Assembly (NCBI GenBank): GCA_008011715.2
Contig: CP136508.1
Span: 6,138,001 to 6,202,000 of the forward strand
Reading direction: 5' to 3'
DNA: 64,000 nt
DNA from: [Empedobacter] haloabium
Lineage (GTDB): Bacteria > Pseudomonadota > Gammaproteobacteria > Burkholderiales > Burkholderiaceae_D
The position numbers and the translations under genes are program-made. Shown here in pieces: positions 37,220-45,833 of the stretch. Position 1 is the stretch's first letter. The number at the start of each line of letters is the position of its first letter. The notes below the pieces were generated by a model. It did not search any database and had not been told where the DNA came from. It saw only the letters and a list, made by a program, of their open reading frames with translations.

Positions 37220-38746
37220 TTAGATTTTTTGCAGGCCGTGGCGGCGGATATGGTCGATCAGCGCGCGGTTGGACGGCAGGGCGCCCAACATCCGGCGCGT
37301 CAGGTCCGCCGCTTCACGGTAGTACTGCGCCGCGACGGTGGGGTCGGTGCGGCGCGTGCCGCCCGGTTCCGGCGTGAAGCCCATCCCGTACAGCACGTAT
37401 TGCCAACTGGCGGACGGGAACACTTCCTCGATGCGGTGGAAATCCAGCCGCGACGGCGGCCGGTGGCGCCACAGCGCCAGCAATTCCTGCAACCGCACCG
37501 GTATCGAGCGCTCGTCGCGGTGGTCGTCCCAATAGGCGCCGGGCCGGCGGCTCAGCACGTAGTGCAGCTTGAGGAATTCGATGACCCTTTCCCAGCGATA
37601 GGTAAAGGCGTCATTGAAGCGGCGCGCGACGGCATCCATCGTCGCCCGTGTCGCGGGCAGGTCGTCGCTGACCAGGGCCGCGGACAACTCCACCAGCGCC
37701 AGCGCGGACGCTTCCAGCGGCTCGATAAAGCCGGCGGAGAGGCCGATCGCCACGCAGTTGCGGTGCCAGAACGTGCGCCGGTAGCCCGGCTGGAACGTCA
37801 GCTTGCGCGGGGTCGCGTCGGTCCCGAGGTAGGCGCACAGGTCCGCTGCCGCCTCGTCGTCGCTCGTGTGCGCGCTGGAGTAGACGTGACCGATACCACG
37901 CCGGGTCGGCAGGCCGATATCCCAGATCCAGCCGGCGCGCTGCGCGGTGGACGTGGTTTGCGAGGCGATCGGGCTGTCTTCGTTCAGGTAGGGCACTTGC
38001 ACGGCCAGTGCGCTGTCGTTGAACAGCACGTGGCGCTGGTCCACCAGGCCGATGCCGTAGTGCTGCCCCAGCAGCAGCGACTGCATGCCCGTGCAGTCGA
38101 TGAACAGGTCGCCCGCCAGCGCGCCGTGCGCACGCGTCTGCAAGGCGGCGATGTCGCCACTCTCGTCCGACGCGATGCCGGTGACGTGATCCGGCACGTA
38201 GTGGACGCCCAGGCGTTCCAGGCAGTGCTTGCGCAGGAAGACGCCGAATTTGCCGGCATCGAGGTGGTAGCCGTAGTTCGCGACGGCCGCGAACTCCGGC
38301 GTGGTCGCCTGCTTCGGCGCGCGCCCCTGCACGCACAAGTGCGGCTGGAAGCTGACCAGGTCCGCGAACGGGACGTGGGAGAATTCGCGCTGCCAGGGTC
38401 CGATCAGGTCCGTCTCGCCATAGCCTTGCGGCAGCACGAACGGGTGGAAGTAGTAATCCGCGTGCTCGCTGCCACGCCAGCCGTCGAAGCGCGAGCCCTG
38501 CTTGAACGCCGCATCGCACTCGCGGAAAAATGCCGTCTCGGAGACACCGATGCGCGCCAGCGTGTCGCGCATCGTCGGCCACGTGCCTTCTCCCACGCCG
38601 ATCGGCGCGACGTCGGGCGACTCGATCAACGTCACCCGCAAGCCGTCCGGCGCGTGGCCGCGGTGGTCGGCGGCGATGACGCCGGCTGTCAGCCAGCCGG
38701 CGGAGCCGCCGCCAACGATGACGATGTGCCGGATCGGATGGGCCAT
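37220..38746 (-). CDS. Tryptophan halogenase-family flavoprotein (second), altered motif
   Basis: The 508-residue protein is the second halogenase-like member. The FAD site GGGSAGW is at 12-18, the catalytic lysine is Lys82 (AAFKQGSRFDGW) and the glutamate region reads SAGFIEPLEASALAL. The WxWxIP motif, however, reads GWIWDIGLP, so the proline position is glycine. It is only distantly similar to the first copy, so they are not a recent duplication. It follows the TonB receptor gene by 128 bases and precedes sapC by 15 bases. Substrate unknown. Confidence 0.88.
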   Translation of the reverse strand: MAHPIRHIVIVGGGSAGWLTAGVIAADHRGHAPDGLRVTLIESPDVAPIGVGEGTWPTMRDTLARIGVSETAFFRECDAAFKQGSRFDGWRGSEHADYYFHPFVLPQGYGETDLIGPWQREFSHVPFADLVSFQPHLCVQGRAPKQATTPEFAAVANYGYHLDAGKFGVFLRKHCLERLGVHYVPDHVTGIASDESGDIAALQTRAHGALAGDLFIDCTGMQSLLLGQHYGIGLVDQRHVLFNDSALAVQVPYLNEDSPIASQTTSTAQRAGWIWDIGLPTRRGIGHVYSSAHTSDDEAAADLCAYLGTDATPRKLTFQPGYRRTFWHRNCVAIGLSAGFIEPLEASALALVELSAALVSDDLPATRATMDAVARRFNDAFTYRWERVIEFLKLHYVLSRRPGAYWDDHRDERSIPVRLQELLALWRHRPPSRLDFHRIEEVFPSASWQYVLYGMGFTPEPGGTRRTDPTVAAQYYREAADLTRRMLGALPSNRALIDHIRRHGLQKI

Positions 38747-38820
38747 GCGCAGTTCCCTGACGTGGAGTTATCGAAAAGTTTAACCGAAAAACTAATTCAT
38801 GGACGAGGAAAATATACGCC

Positions 38821-38854
38821 GGGGACAGGTCGGTACGCCGCGCGGCCTGTCCCC
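38821..38854. repeat. 3'-end palindrome R6
   Basis: GGGGACAGG (38821-38829) pairs with CCTGTCCCC (38846-38854) around a GC-rich 16-base loop. On the minus strand it lies 20 bases after the TonB receptor stop, between the receptor and the halogenase gene. It could stop or attenuate transcription so that the receptor is made in excess over the downstream enzymes. It shares the GGGACAG core with the other palindromes. Confidence 0.7.
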
Positions 38855-38874
38855 TTGGGTTTCTGTCCCTCGGG

Positions 38875-41850
38875 TCAGAACTTGTAGCGCATCCCCACCA
38901 TATAGCGCGGTCCCGTCTGCGTCGCGTTCACCAGCATGCTCTTGGTCCGGCCATGCTGGCGCGTCGTCTCGTTGGTCAGGTTGATGCCCTCGAACTGCAG
39001 CGACAGCTTCGGCGTGACGGCATAGCCGACGCTCAGGTCGAACTGGCCATAGCTTTCCGTGTACTGGGGGTTCGGCCCGGCCGCATCGAACGTCGAGGCC
39101 AGGAACTTGTCGCGCCAGTTGTAGGCCGCGCGCACCGTCCACTGCGCGTTCTCGAAGATCCCGATCACGTTGGCCGAGTCGGACAGGCCGACCAGCGCGA
39201 ACTGCTCGCCGATGCCGGCGTTGTTGTAGCCCAGTCCCGAATCGACGTAGGTGTAGTTGGCCGAGATGCCGAAGCCGCTGTCCCCGAACATGTGCTGCAC
39301 GTTCACCTCGAGGCCTTTCAGGTCGGCCTTCTTCTGGTTCGAGAACGTCGTGATGCGGAACCTCGCCGCCGGGTCGTTCGGCTGGCCGACGATCGTGCCC
39401 GTGGCGTTGCCGGAGGGGTCGTCCGCGCCGCGCGTCACGCCGTTCGCGCCAGCATGATTGCGCAGGATGTAGTTGCGGATGCACGTGGTGTCGGCGTTGC
39501 CGCAGCCATTGGCCAGGGCTTCGTTCCAGAACGCGCCGCCCACCGGCGTGTGCAGGTCGGCCAGCGTCACGTCCAGCTTCGACTGGCCCGCGTAGTTCTC
39601 CAGGTTCTTCTTGAAGAAGCCCAGCGCGAAGAAGTTCTGCTTGCCGTAGTACCACTCGTACGACAGGTCCAGGTTCTTCGACTTGACCGGCTTCAGCGCC
39701 GGGTTGCCTTGCGATCCCGTACCGCCATCGAGGCGCGACAGGTTGTCCAGCACGACGCCGCCGGCGATCTGGTCGTAGCGCGGCCGGCCGATCGTGTGGC
39801 CATACGACAGGCGCAGCTTCATGTCCTGACGCAGTTCCAGGTCCGAGTCGAGGCTGGGCAGCAGGTTGTGGTACTTGCCGGAGAGCGTCGTGAAACTGGG
39901 CGCGCCGAACTGCACTGGCAGCTCGTTCTGTGACACCCAGCTGATCGACACCGGCGTCGGCACCAGCGCGGTCGAGACGACCTCGGTCTTCTCGTAGCGC
40001 AGCCCCAGCGCAGTGCGCAGCGGCAGCCTGGTATCCCAGTCGGTATTGAACTGCAGGTACAGGCTCTTCGACTTTTCTTGCGTGCGCTGGTCGGTGTCCC
40101 AGCGATCCTTGACGGAGTACAGGTCCGGCCGGCCGGACGCCTTGATCGCCAGGTCGCGCACTTCGCCGAAGTTAAAGGTGTAGAAGTTGTTGAACAGGTT
40201 CGGATTGCCGCTGCCATCGATCTTGTCGAAATACTGGCGCACCGTTTCGGCGTGCCACACGCTGCTCGGGTAGTCGGCCGGGCTGGTGGCGCCACCCCAG
40301 GTGTCGCGCTGCATCGTCGAGAAGGCGGAGCGGTTGTCGACCTTGGTCGCGGACAGCCCGAAATTCAGTTCCGATGCCTCCAGCAGCTTCAGGCGGCCCT
40401 TGAACTGCGCCTGCGAGATCTCGCCCTTCATGTAGCCGTTGCGGAAGGCCGATCCCGTCACCTGCTGCGGCGCGCGGGTGAAGTCCGCACCCTCTATCGA
40501 CAGCACCGGGAAGTCCTGGCTGAAGTCCGCCGTCGTGTTGCCGCGGCTGAAGGACGATGTGCCCAGCACATTGTCCGAACCCCACGGGCTGTCGGCCATC
40601 GATTCGGCGGTGGAGCGGTGCGCGTCCAGCTCCAGCTTCAGGTTGCTGTTGACCTTCCACGCGGCGTTGAAGCCCAGCGACTTGTTTTCGCTCTTCGTCG
40701 CAAAGTCGGCGCCGCCCATCGCGATATCGCTGTTGGCGGGGCTGATGATTTCCGTGTACACCAGCGGGCCGGCCGCGGGACCGTTGGTCCAGCTGCTGGC
40801 GGACGGGCCAAAATTGAACCAGGCCGACAGGTCCTGCCGACGCGTGTGGATCTTGTTTTCCGAGTAGGTGTAATCGAGCGTGGTGGTGAGGTCCTTGCGC
40901 GGCGCGAACTGGAACGTCAGCTGGCCGTTGGTGCGCTGGCGCTGCACCCCGGAGAAGGCGTAGTTCAGGTTCTGCGGCACCGAGTAGACGTCGGTCGGGC
41001 CGGGGCGGTTGGTGATGCGCTCCGAGCCGGGCGTGCCAGGCTGCGGGATCGTGCCCCAGTTGTTCTCGTCGCCACGGAACGGGCCCTTCCAGCCGCTGGA
41101 GACGGACGCCGTGTTGTAGCCCAGGTTGCGTTCCTGGTAGCTGGCGCTGACCGCGATGCCGAACATATTGTCGGCCCACGTGTTGCTGTAGATGCCCGAG
41201 ATTTCCGGCGTCACCTTGTCGCCGGACTTGACGTCGCCCGGCAGGTTGGTCGACGACTTGTCGTACACGCCCTTGACGCCCACGCTGGCCTGGAAGCCGG
41301 GGCGGTCGAGCGGGCGCGCCGTCATCACGTTCAAGGTGGCGCCGATGCCGCCCGTGGGCGTGTCGGCACGGCTGGTTTTATAGACCTGGATCTGCGCGAT
41401 GGCTTCGGAGGCCAGGTTGGCGAAGTCGAACGCGCGGCCATTCAGGTCGCCCAGGTTCGACGTCGGCATCTGGCGGCCGTTCAGCAGCACCATGTTGAAG
41501 TCGGGCCCGACGCCGCGCACGGTGACCTTGGAGCCTTCGCCGATGGAGCGGTCGATCGACACGCCGGAGATGCGCTGCAGCGATTCGGCCAGGTTCGTGT
41601 CCGGGAACTTGCCGATGTCCTCGGCCACGATACCGTCCACCACGCCGTCCGCATTGCGCTTCAGGTTGAGCGAGGACTGCATGCTGGCGCGCAGGCCCGT
41701 GACGACCACGGCCTGCAGCGGCGCCTCGCCGGACGCGCCGCTGGTCGTGACGGCGGCGGGTTCGCTGGCCTGCTGCGCCAGCGCCGGCCAGGCACAGGCG
41801 CTGGCCACGGCCAGCGCGATCAATTTTTGTTTTGCCTTGGGATGATGCAT
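38875..41850 (-). CDS. TonB-dependent receptor (glycan-uptake type)
   Basis: This 991-residue outer-membrane receptor has a signal peptide (LIALAVASACAWPALAQQ), a TonB-box/plug region (VVVTGLRASMQSSLNLKRNA, FPDTNLAESLQRISGVSIDR, VRGVGPDFNMVLLNGRQMPT) and a 22-strand-type barrel ending in aromatic Phe (YMVGMRYKF). The plug motifs match the Caulobacter/Xanthomonas carbohydrate receptor class rather than siderophore receptors. The start at 41850 has an AGGAG site. A LacI-type operator lies 86 bases upstream, and a GH16 gene precedes it, so beta-glucan oligosaccharides are the probable cargo. Confidence 0.94.
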   Translation of the reverse strand: MHHPKAKQKLIALAVASACAWPALAQQASEPAAVTTSGASGEAPLQAVVVTGLRASMQSSLNLKRNADGVVDGIVAEDIGKFPDTNLAESLQRISGVSIDRSIGEGSKVTVRGVGPDFNMVLLNGRQMPTSNLGDLNGRAFDFANLASEAIAQIQVYKTSRADTPTGGIGATLNVMTARPLDRPGFQASVGVKGVYDKSSTNLPGDVKSGDKVTPEISGIYSNTWADNMFGIAVSASYQERNLGYNTASVSSGWKGPFRGDENNWGTIPQPGTPGSERITNRPGPTDVYSVPQNLNYAFSGVQRQRTNGQLTFQFAPRKDLTTTLDYTYSENKIHTRRQDLSAWFNFGPSASSWTNGPAAGPLVYTEIISPANSDIAMGGADFATKSENKSLGFNAAWKVNSNLKLELDAHRSTAESMADSPWGSDNVLGTSSFSRGNTTADFSQDFPVLSIEGADFTRAPQQVTGSAFRNGYMKGEISQAQFKGRLKLLEASELNFGLSATKVDNRSAFSTMQRDTWGGATSPADYPSSVWHAETVRQYFDKIDGSGNPNLFNNFYTFNFGEVRDLAIKASGRPDLYSVKDRWDTDQRTQEKSKSLYLQFNTDWDTRLPLRTALGLRYEKTEVVSTALVPTPVSISWVSQNELPVQFGAPSFTTLSGKYHNLLPSLDSDLELRQDMKLRLSYGHTIGRPRYDQIAGGVVLDNLSRLDGGTGSQGNPALKPVKSKNLDLSYEWYYGKQNFFALGFFKKNLENYAGQSKLDVTLADLHTPVGGAFWNEALANGCGNADTTCIRNYILRNHAGANGVTRGADDPSGNATGTIVGQPNDPAARFRITTFSNQKKADLKGLEVNVQHMFGDSGFGISANYTYVDSGLGYNNAGIGEQFALVGLSDSANVIGIFENAQWTVRAAYNWRDKFLASTFDAAGPNPQYTESYGQFDLSVGYAVTPKLSLQFEGINLTNETTRQHGRTKSMLVNATQTGPRYMVGMRYKF

Positions 41851-41935
41851 TTCGTCTCCTGTGTTCTTATCGCTGTGTTCTTGTCGAATCGCCGTGACAC
41901 GTACCCGTTGTGCTTGCCTTGCCTCCCGCCTCTTT

Positions 41936-41951
41936 ATGGAAACGTTTCCAT
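41936..41951. promoter_or_regulatory. LacI-type operator upstream of the TonB receptor
   Basis: ATGGAAACGTTTCCAT is a perfect 16-bp palindrome with a central CG, the hallmark of LacI/GalR-family operators. It lies 86 bases upstream of the receptor start. A copy with one changed base is found at 42850-42865. The adjacent LacI-family gene is the expected repressor. Confidence 0.85.
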
Positions 41952-42015
41952 TTCCTGCCGTCAAATCTTAGGTAGCCTGCTAAATAATGTCAATGGAATA
42001 CTGGTGTTGCCGCAA

Positions 42016-42825
42016 TCAGGGTTGATAGACCCGGACGTAATCGATTTCGAACCGCCAGGGCAGGCTGGCATCGACAACGTCGCCGCCCAGGTCGCCACCC
42101 ACCGCGAGGTTCAACAACAGATACTGGGGGCTGTCGAACGGCCATTGCGCGTAGTCGCCGTTGCCCGAATTGACGCGCTCGGCGTAATCGCGGCCATCGA
42201 CACCGATGCGGATGCGTTCACGTGTCCACGTCAGGTGATAGTCGTGGAACGCGCCGCAGGCATCGGGCACGGCGGTGCGATCGGTCTTGCCCGTCCCCAT
42301 CGGCCAGTTGCTGGCGCCCGTGTAGACGCTGCCGAGGATTTCGCCGGGCCGGTGACCCACGTGTTCCATGATGTCGATCTCGCCGTCGACCGGCCATTGG
42401 CCTTTCGTCCCCAGCATCCAGATCGCCGGCCAGCTGCCCCGGCCGCAGGGCAGCTTGGCGCGCACCTCGACATAACCATACGTCCAGCTGGCCTTGCCGC
42501 GCGTAAGCAGCCGCGCCGATGTGTAGCGCTGGCCGCCGTAGTCGGCCTGACTCGCCAGGGCCTCGCGGCGCGCGGTGATGACCAGGCGCCCGCCCGTTAC
42601 GCGGCTGTTCTCGAGCCGTGCCCGCGCGTAGTACTGCAGCTCGTTGTTATGCCAGCCGGTGCGGTTGCGTTCCGTGTCGTAGTCCCAGCGCGCCGGGTCG
42701 GGCACGCCGTCGACGTCGAATTCGTCGGCCCACACCAGGCGCCAGCCGGACGGCGGTGCCGCGAGTGCCGGCAGCGCCAGCGTGGACGCCACCAGGATCG
42801 AAAGCAGTCGGCCGGCTGAAGTCAT
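42016..42825 (-). CDS. Secreted GH16 beta-glucanase (laminarinase-like)
   Basis: This 269-residue secreted enzyme of glycoside hydrolase family 16 probably cuts beta-1,3 or beta-1,3-1,4 glucans. A signal peptide (LLSILVASTLALPALA) precedes the jelly-roll domain with WADEFD, SWPAIWMLG and the catalytic motif GEIDIMEHVG, giving nucleophile Glu149, Asp151 and acid/base Glu154. The extra methionine in EIDIME is typical of laminarinase-type members. It is single-domain with no carbohydrate-binding module. A LacI operator lies 25-40 bases upstream of the start. Confidence 0.94.
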   Translation of the reverse strand: MTSAGRLLSILVASTLALPALAAPPSGWRLVWADEFDVDGVPDPARWDYDTERNRTGWHNNELQYYARARLENSRVTGGRLVITARREALASQADYGGQRYTSARLLTRGKASWTYGYVEVRAKLPCGRGSWPAIWMLGTKGQWPVDGEIDIMEHVGHRPGEILGSVYTGASNWPMGTGKTDRTAVPDACGAFHDYHLTWTRERIRIGVDGRDYAERVNSGNGDYAQWPFDSPQYLLLNLAVGGDLGGDVVDASLPWRFEIDYVRVYQP

Positions 42826-42849
42826 CGATTTTCCCCGTCAATGTGGCCA

Positions 42850-42865
42850 ATGGTAACGTTTCCAT
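42850..42865. promoter_or_regulatory. LacI-type operator between GH16 and lacI-family genes
   Basis: ATGGTAACGTTTCCAT differs from the operator at 41936-41951 at one position. It lies 25 bases upstream of the GH16 start and 141 bases upstream of the divergent LacI-family gene, so it can repress GH16 directly and perhaps the regulator as well. Confidence 0.82.
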
Positions 42866-43005
42866 TTTGACGACGCAACCACGCTTTACGCGTTTTAGAC
42901 AAACAAACAACAGTTCTGTGCGTGCCGCACCCAACGTTGGCCGCCGTGTCTGGCCCTGCGGCGCGGCGGCCGTTATGCTCAGGCCTGGAAACGACGAGAG
43001 CACAC

Positions 43006-44016
43006 ATGGCAACCATCAAGGACGTGGCCCGCCTGGCGGGCGTGGGACTCGGCACCGCGTCGCGGGCCATCAACGGCAGCGGCCCCGTGTCGCCTGCCAC
43101 GCTGGAGAAGGTACAAAAGGCCATCGAGGCATTGGACTTCCGCCCCTCGCATGCGGCGCGGGCGCTGCTGTCCGGCTCGAGCAAGATGGTCGGCGTGTAC
43201 ATTCCCGCGCTGTCCGGCACCTTTTATACGCCGATCCTGCAGATCATCGACACGCAATTGCGCGCGGCCGGGCTGCACATGGTGGTGGCGTTCGGCGTCG
43301 GTCTGGGCGACGACCGCCGCCAGGCCATCGAGGGCATCGAGTTCCTGGTCGAACGGGGCTGCGACGGCCTGATCGTCATGACCAGCGCGCTGGGCGAGGA
43401 CGATATCGCGGCGCTGGGCTCGCGCGTCGCGCGCCTGGTCGCATTGAACCATTCGTTCGCGTCGATCCCCGAGCAATGCTTTACCGTCGACCACGAGCTG
43501 GGCGGTCGCCTGGCCGCGCGCACCTTGCTGGAACACGGCCACCGGCAAATCGCCGTCATCGCCGGGCCGCAGGCGCTGCCGGACAACGTGGCCCGCATCG
43601 AAGGCTTCAAGGCCGAACTGGCGGCCCACGATATCGACCCGGCCGGCCTCTGGCTGCGCTGGAGCGACTTCTCGCCGGCCGGTGGCTGGGACTGCGCCCG
43701 CGCGCTGGTCGCCGATGGCCGCCCGTGCAGCGCGCTGTTCTGCGCCAACGACGAAATGGCCGTGGGCGCGCTGTCGTACTTCCAGGAGGCCGGCATCAGG
43801 GTGCCGCAGGACCTGTCGGTGCTGGGCTACGACGACACGCCCAGTGCGGAATTTTCGGCACCGCGCCTGTCGTCGGTGCGCATGCCGTGGCGGCAGATGA
43901 CCCTGAACGGCATCAATGCGCTGCTGAACCTGTGCTATGACCTGGGGCGGCCGGTGGCGCGCGACTTTCCGGTCACCGTCACGCTGCGGGCATCGGTGGC
44001 GCGGCTGCCAAGCTGA
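43006..44016 (+). CDS. LacI-family transcriptional regulator of the glycan locus
   Basis: The 336-residue regulator has the LacI helix-turn-helix at residues 1-25 (ATIKDVARLAGVGLGTASRA), a hinge helix near 48-58 (PSHAARALLSGSS) and a sugar-binding-protein-like effector domain (GVYIPALSGTFYTPILQIID, CSALFCANDEMAVGALSYFQ, VLGYDDTPSAEFSAPRLSSV). The ATG at 43006 starts at the DNA-binding domain; a longer reading from 42922 runs through the promoter region. Its expected operators are the two palindromes at 41936 and 42850. The inducer is probably a glucan-derived oligosaccharide. Confidence 0.94.
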   Translation: MATIKDVARLAGVGLGTASRAINGSGPVSPATLEKVQKAIEALDFRPSHAARALLSGSSKMVGVYIPALSGTFYTPILQIIDTQLRAAGLHMVVAFGVGLGDDRRQAIEGIEFLVERGCDGLIVMTSALGEDDIAALGSRVARLVALNHSFASIPEQCFTVDHELGGRLAARTLLEHGHRQIAVIAGPQALPDNVARIEGFKAELAAHDIDPAGLWLRWSDFSPAGGWDCARALVADGRPCSALFCANDEMAVGALSYFQEAGIRVPQDLSVLGYDDTPSAEFSAPRLSSVRMPWRQMTLNGINALLNLCYDLGRPVARDFPVTVTLRASVARLPS

Positions 44017-44027
44017 CGGGAGGACCC

Positions 44028-44564
44028 ATGCCCACCACCCAGGACATCGTTCTGCTGGCAACCTACAACGCCAACATGAACCGCAAGCTGTACGACGCCG
44101 CCGCGCGCTTGCCGGCATCCGAACTGGACGCCGACCGTGGCGCGTTCTTCGGCTCGCTGCTGGGCACGATGAACCACCTAATTGCGGGGGACACGATCTG
44201 GCTGACGCGCTTCGCGCTGCATCCGGCCAACCTGGCGGCGCTGGCGCCGCTGCGGGGCGCCGCGGTGCCGACCGACCTGCGCCAGCGCTACGGCGACAAC
44301 CTGCCGACGCTGCTGGCACACCGCACCCGGCTGGACGGCATCATCACGGCGCTGGCGGCCGAACTGCGTCCCGAGCACCTGGACGCCACGCTGGTCTACC
44401 GCAACGCCCGCGGCACCGAGTTCCGCAAGCATTTCGGCACCTTGCTGCTGCACTTCTTCAACCACCAGACCCACCACCGCGGCCAGGCCAGCACCTTGCT
44501 GACGCAGGCCGGCATCGACATCGGCGTCACCGACCTGCTGGAATTGATCGGCGACGTGGCCTGA
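44028..44564 (+). CDS. DinB-family protein
   Basis: The 178-residue protein is a DinB-like four-helix bundle, a family of putative metal-dependent hydrolases or thiol transferases. The metal-binding histidines are visible in GTMNHLIAGDTIWLTRF and in LLLHFFNHQTHHRGQASTLL, which is the strongest signature. It begins 11 bases after the LacI-family gene and may share its transcript. Palindrome R7 follows its stop. No link to glycan use is evident. Confidence 0.9.
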   Translation: MPTTQDIVLLATYNANMNRKLYDAAARLPASELDADRGAFFGSLLGTMNHLIAGDTIWLTRFALHPANLAALAPLRGAAVPTDLRQRYGDNLPTLLAHRTRLDGIITALAAELRPEHLDATLVYRNARGTEFRKHFGTLLLHFFNHQTHHRGQASTLLTQAGIDIGVTDLLELIGDVA

Positions 44565-44582
44565 CGCCCTGCTACGGCCGCG

Positions 44583-44625
44583 CTCGTGTCCCGTTCCGGT
44601 GACTGACCCCGCGGTGGGACACGGG
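44583..44625. repeat. 3'-end palindrome R7
   Basis: CGTGTCCC (44585-44592) pairs with GGGACACG (44616-44623), with GGTGACTGACCCCGCGG between. It is a degenerate copy of palindrome R1, sharing GTGACTGACCCCGCGGTGGG, but the left inner arm has diverged. It begins 18 bases after the DinB stop and lies between convergent genes. Confidence 0.8.
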
Positions 44626-44633
44626 CTGGGCCC

Positions 44634-45719
44634 TCAGCGGCTGCGTGATGTGCCGCCGGCTGCCAGCCGCACGTTGGCGGCCGGGTTGACCGGCCAATAG
44701 CCCTCCAGCTGCAGTTCCTTCAGGCTGGCCTGCAGGAAGCTGCGGTCGATCCACGTGTCGACGTTGAATTTGCTGCGGATCAGGCGGAACTGGTAGGCGT
44801 GTTCCACCGCGTCGCGGTAGCGGTCCGTCAGGAACGGGTCGAACAAGGGGCTCAGGCGCACGCGCAGTGGCTGGCCGGCGTAGTCCTCGCGCCAGTGCTC
44901 GAACTTGACGGTGCCGGGGCGCGTCCACAACCGGAACACCTCGTCGCGATGGGCCTCGTCCGAACTCCAGTGCGCAACTCTGACGAGCGCCGTGACGAAG
45001 CGGCGGGTCTGCTCGGGATAGCGCGTGGCGAAATCGTCCGTGACCAGCATATGGCCCTGGCGCGTGAACACGGGCGAATCGCCCTTGCTGGTGTAGACGA
45101 TCCTGGCGGCGCCCTTGTCGCGCAGTTTCAGCAGCTCGTAGCTGCCGAATACGGCGTCGATGTCCTTCGTCACCAGCGCGGCCTGCGCGGTGGCCGTGTC
45201 GAGGTTGACGACCTTCAGGTCCTTTTCCGACAGCCCGTGCGCGGCCAGCAGGCGGTCGATCGGCAGCTGCGCGTTGGTGCCCTTGAAGATGGCGACACGC
45301 TTGCCGCGCAGGTCGGCCACGGAGCGGATCGGCGAGTCCGGCGGTGCAGCCAGGTACAGGTTGCCGCGCGTGCCCGTGGCCAGGATCAGTCGTGTCTTCA
45401 GTCCCGCCGCCTTGCCGATGATGGACGGCAGGTCGCCCTGGAACGCGAAGTCCAGCTGGCGGTTGCTCAGCGCCTCGTTGACGGCCGGACCGGCACCCTT
45501 GAAGAAGTACCACTCGACCTTGATGTGGTCGCGCTTGAATTCCTGGTCGATCGCGCCCGTCGCATGGGCGATGGCGATGGTGGAGCCGCCGATCGTGGGC
45601 GGGCTGCCGTAAGCCGGCTGGGCGATGCCGACGCGGATCACGGTCGGCGCCGCAGCCAGCACCGTGCCGGTGAACAGGGCCAGGGTCAAGGTAAGGAAAA
45701 GGCGTCTGGTGTGCTTCAT
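44634..45719 (-). CDS. ABC transporter substrate-binding protein, aliphatic sulfonate type (second)
   Basis: This 361-residue periplasmic binding protein resembles SsuA/TauA-type sulfonate binders. A signal peptide (LFLTLTLALFTGTVLAAAP) is followed by VIRVGIAQPAYGSPPTIGGS, an AGPAVNEALSNRQLDFAFQG segment and VADLRGKRVAIFKGTNAQLP. It is similar across its length to the binding protein at 51988-53067 (both end in LKELQLEGYWP or LKELKLEGYWP). The start at 45719 has a GAGGA site. It has its own sigma-54 promoter at 45751-45766 and lies downstream of the MFS gene of the same cluster. Confidence 0.9.
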   Translation of the reverse strand: MKHTRRLFLTLTLALFTGTVLAAAPTVIRVGIAQPAYGSPPTIGGSTIAIAHATGAIDQEFKRDHIKVEWYFFKGAGPAVNEALSNRQLDFAFQGDLPSIIGKAAGLKTRLILATGTRGNLYLAAPPDSPIRSVADLRGKRVAIFKGTNAQLPIDRLLAAHGLSEKDLKVVNLDTATAQAALVTKDIDAVFGSYELLKLRDKGAARIVYTSKGDSPVFTRQGHMLVTDDFATRYPEQTRRFVTALVRVAHWSSDEAHRDEVFRLWTRPGTVKFEHWREDYAGQPLRVRLSPLFDPFLTDRYRDAVEHAYQFRLIRSKFNVDTWIDRSFLQASLKELQLEGYWPVNPAANVRLAAGGTSRSR

Positions 45720-45750
45720 GAAGTCCTCGCTGATGATGTGAGGGAGACGT

Positions 45751-45766
45751 TGCAGCTTCCGTGCCA
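45751..45766 (-). promoter_or_regulatory. Sigma-54 promoter of the second binding-protein gene
   Basis: On the minus strand the site reads TGGCACGGAAGCTGCA, matching the -24/-12 consensus TGGCACG-N4-TTGCA except for C in place of the first T. GG and GC are separated by exactly 10 bases. Transcription would start near 45740, about 20 bases before the start codon. Paired upstream sites lie at 45794-45833. Confidence 0.82.
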
Positions 45767-45793
45767 GCGAAATTCCCGTCCGCCGCGCGCCGG

Positions 45794-45833
45794 CTGCTGC
45801 GTTTGCAGCAGACCGTGCTGCCTGCCGCGCAGC
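45794..45833. promoter_or_regulatory. Upstream activator sites for the 45751 sigma-54 promoter
   Basis: Site A, CTGCTGC-GTTT-GCAGCAG at 45794-45811, is a perfect dyad. Site B, TGCTGCCTGCCGCGCAGC at 45816-45833, differs at one of 18 positions from a site at 57808-57825. Both lie 30-85 bases upstream of the -24 element, the expected place for an enhancer-binding activator. The SfnR-like protein encoded at 58878-60005 is the probable ligand. Confidence 0.65.
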
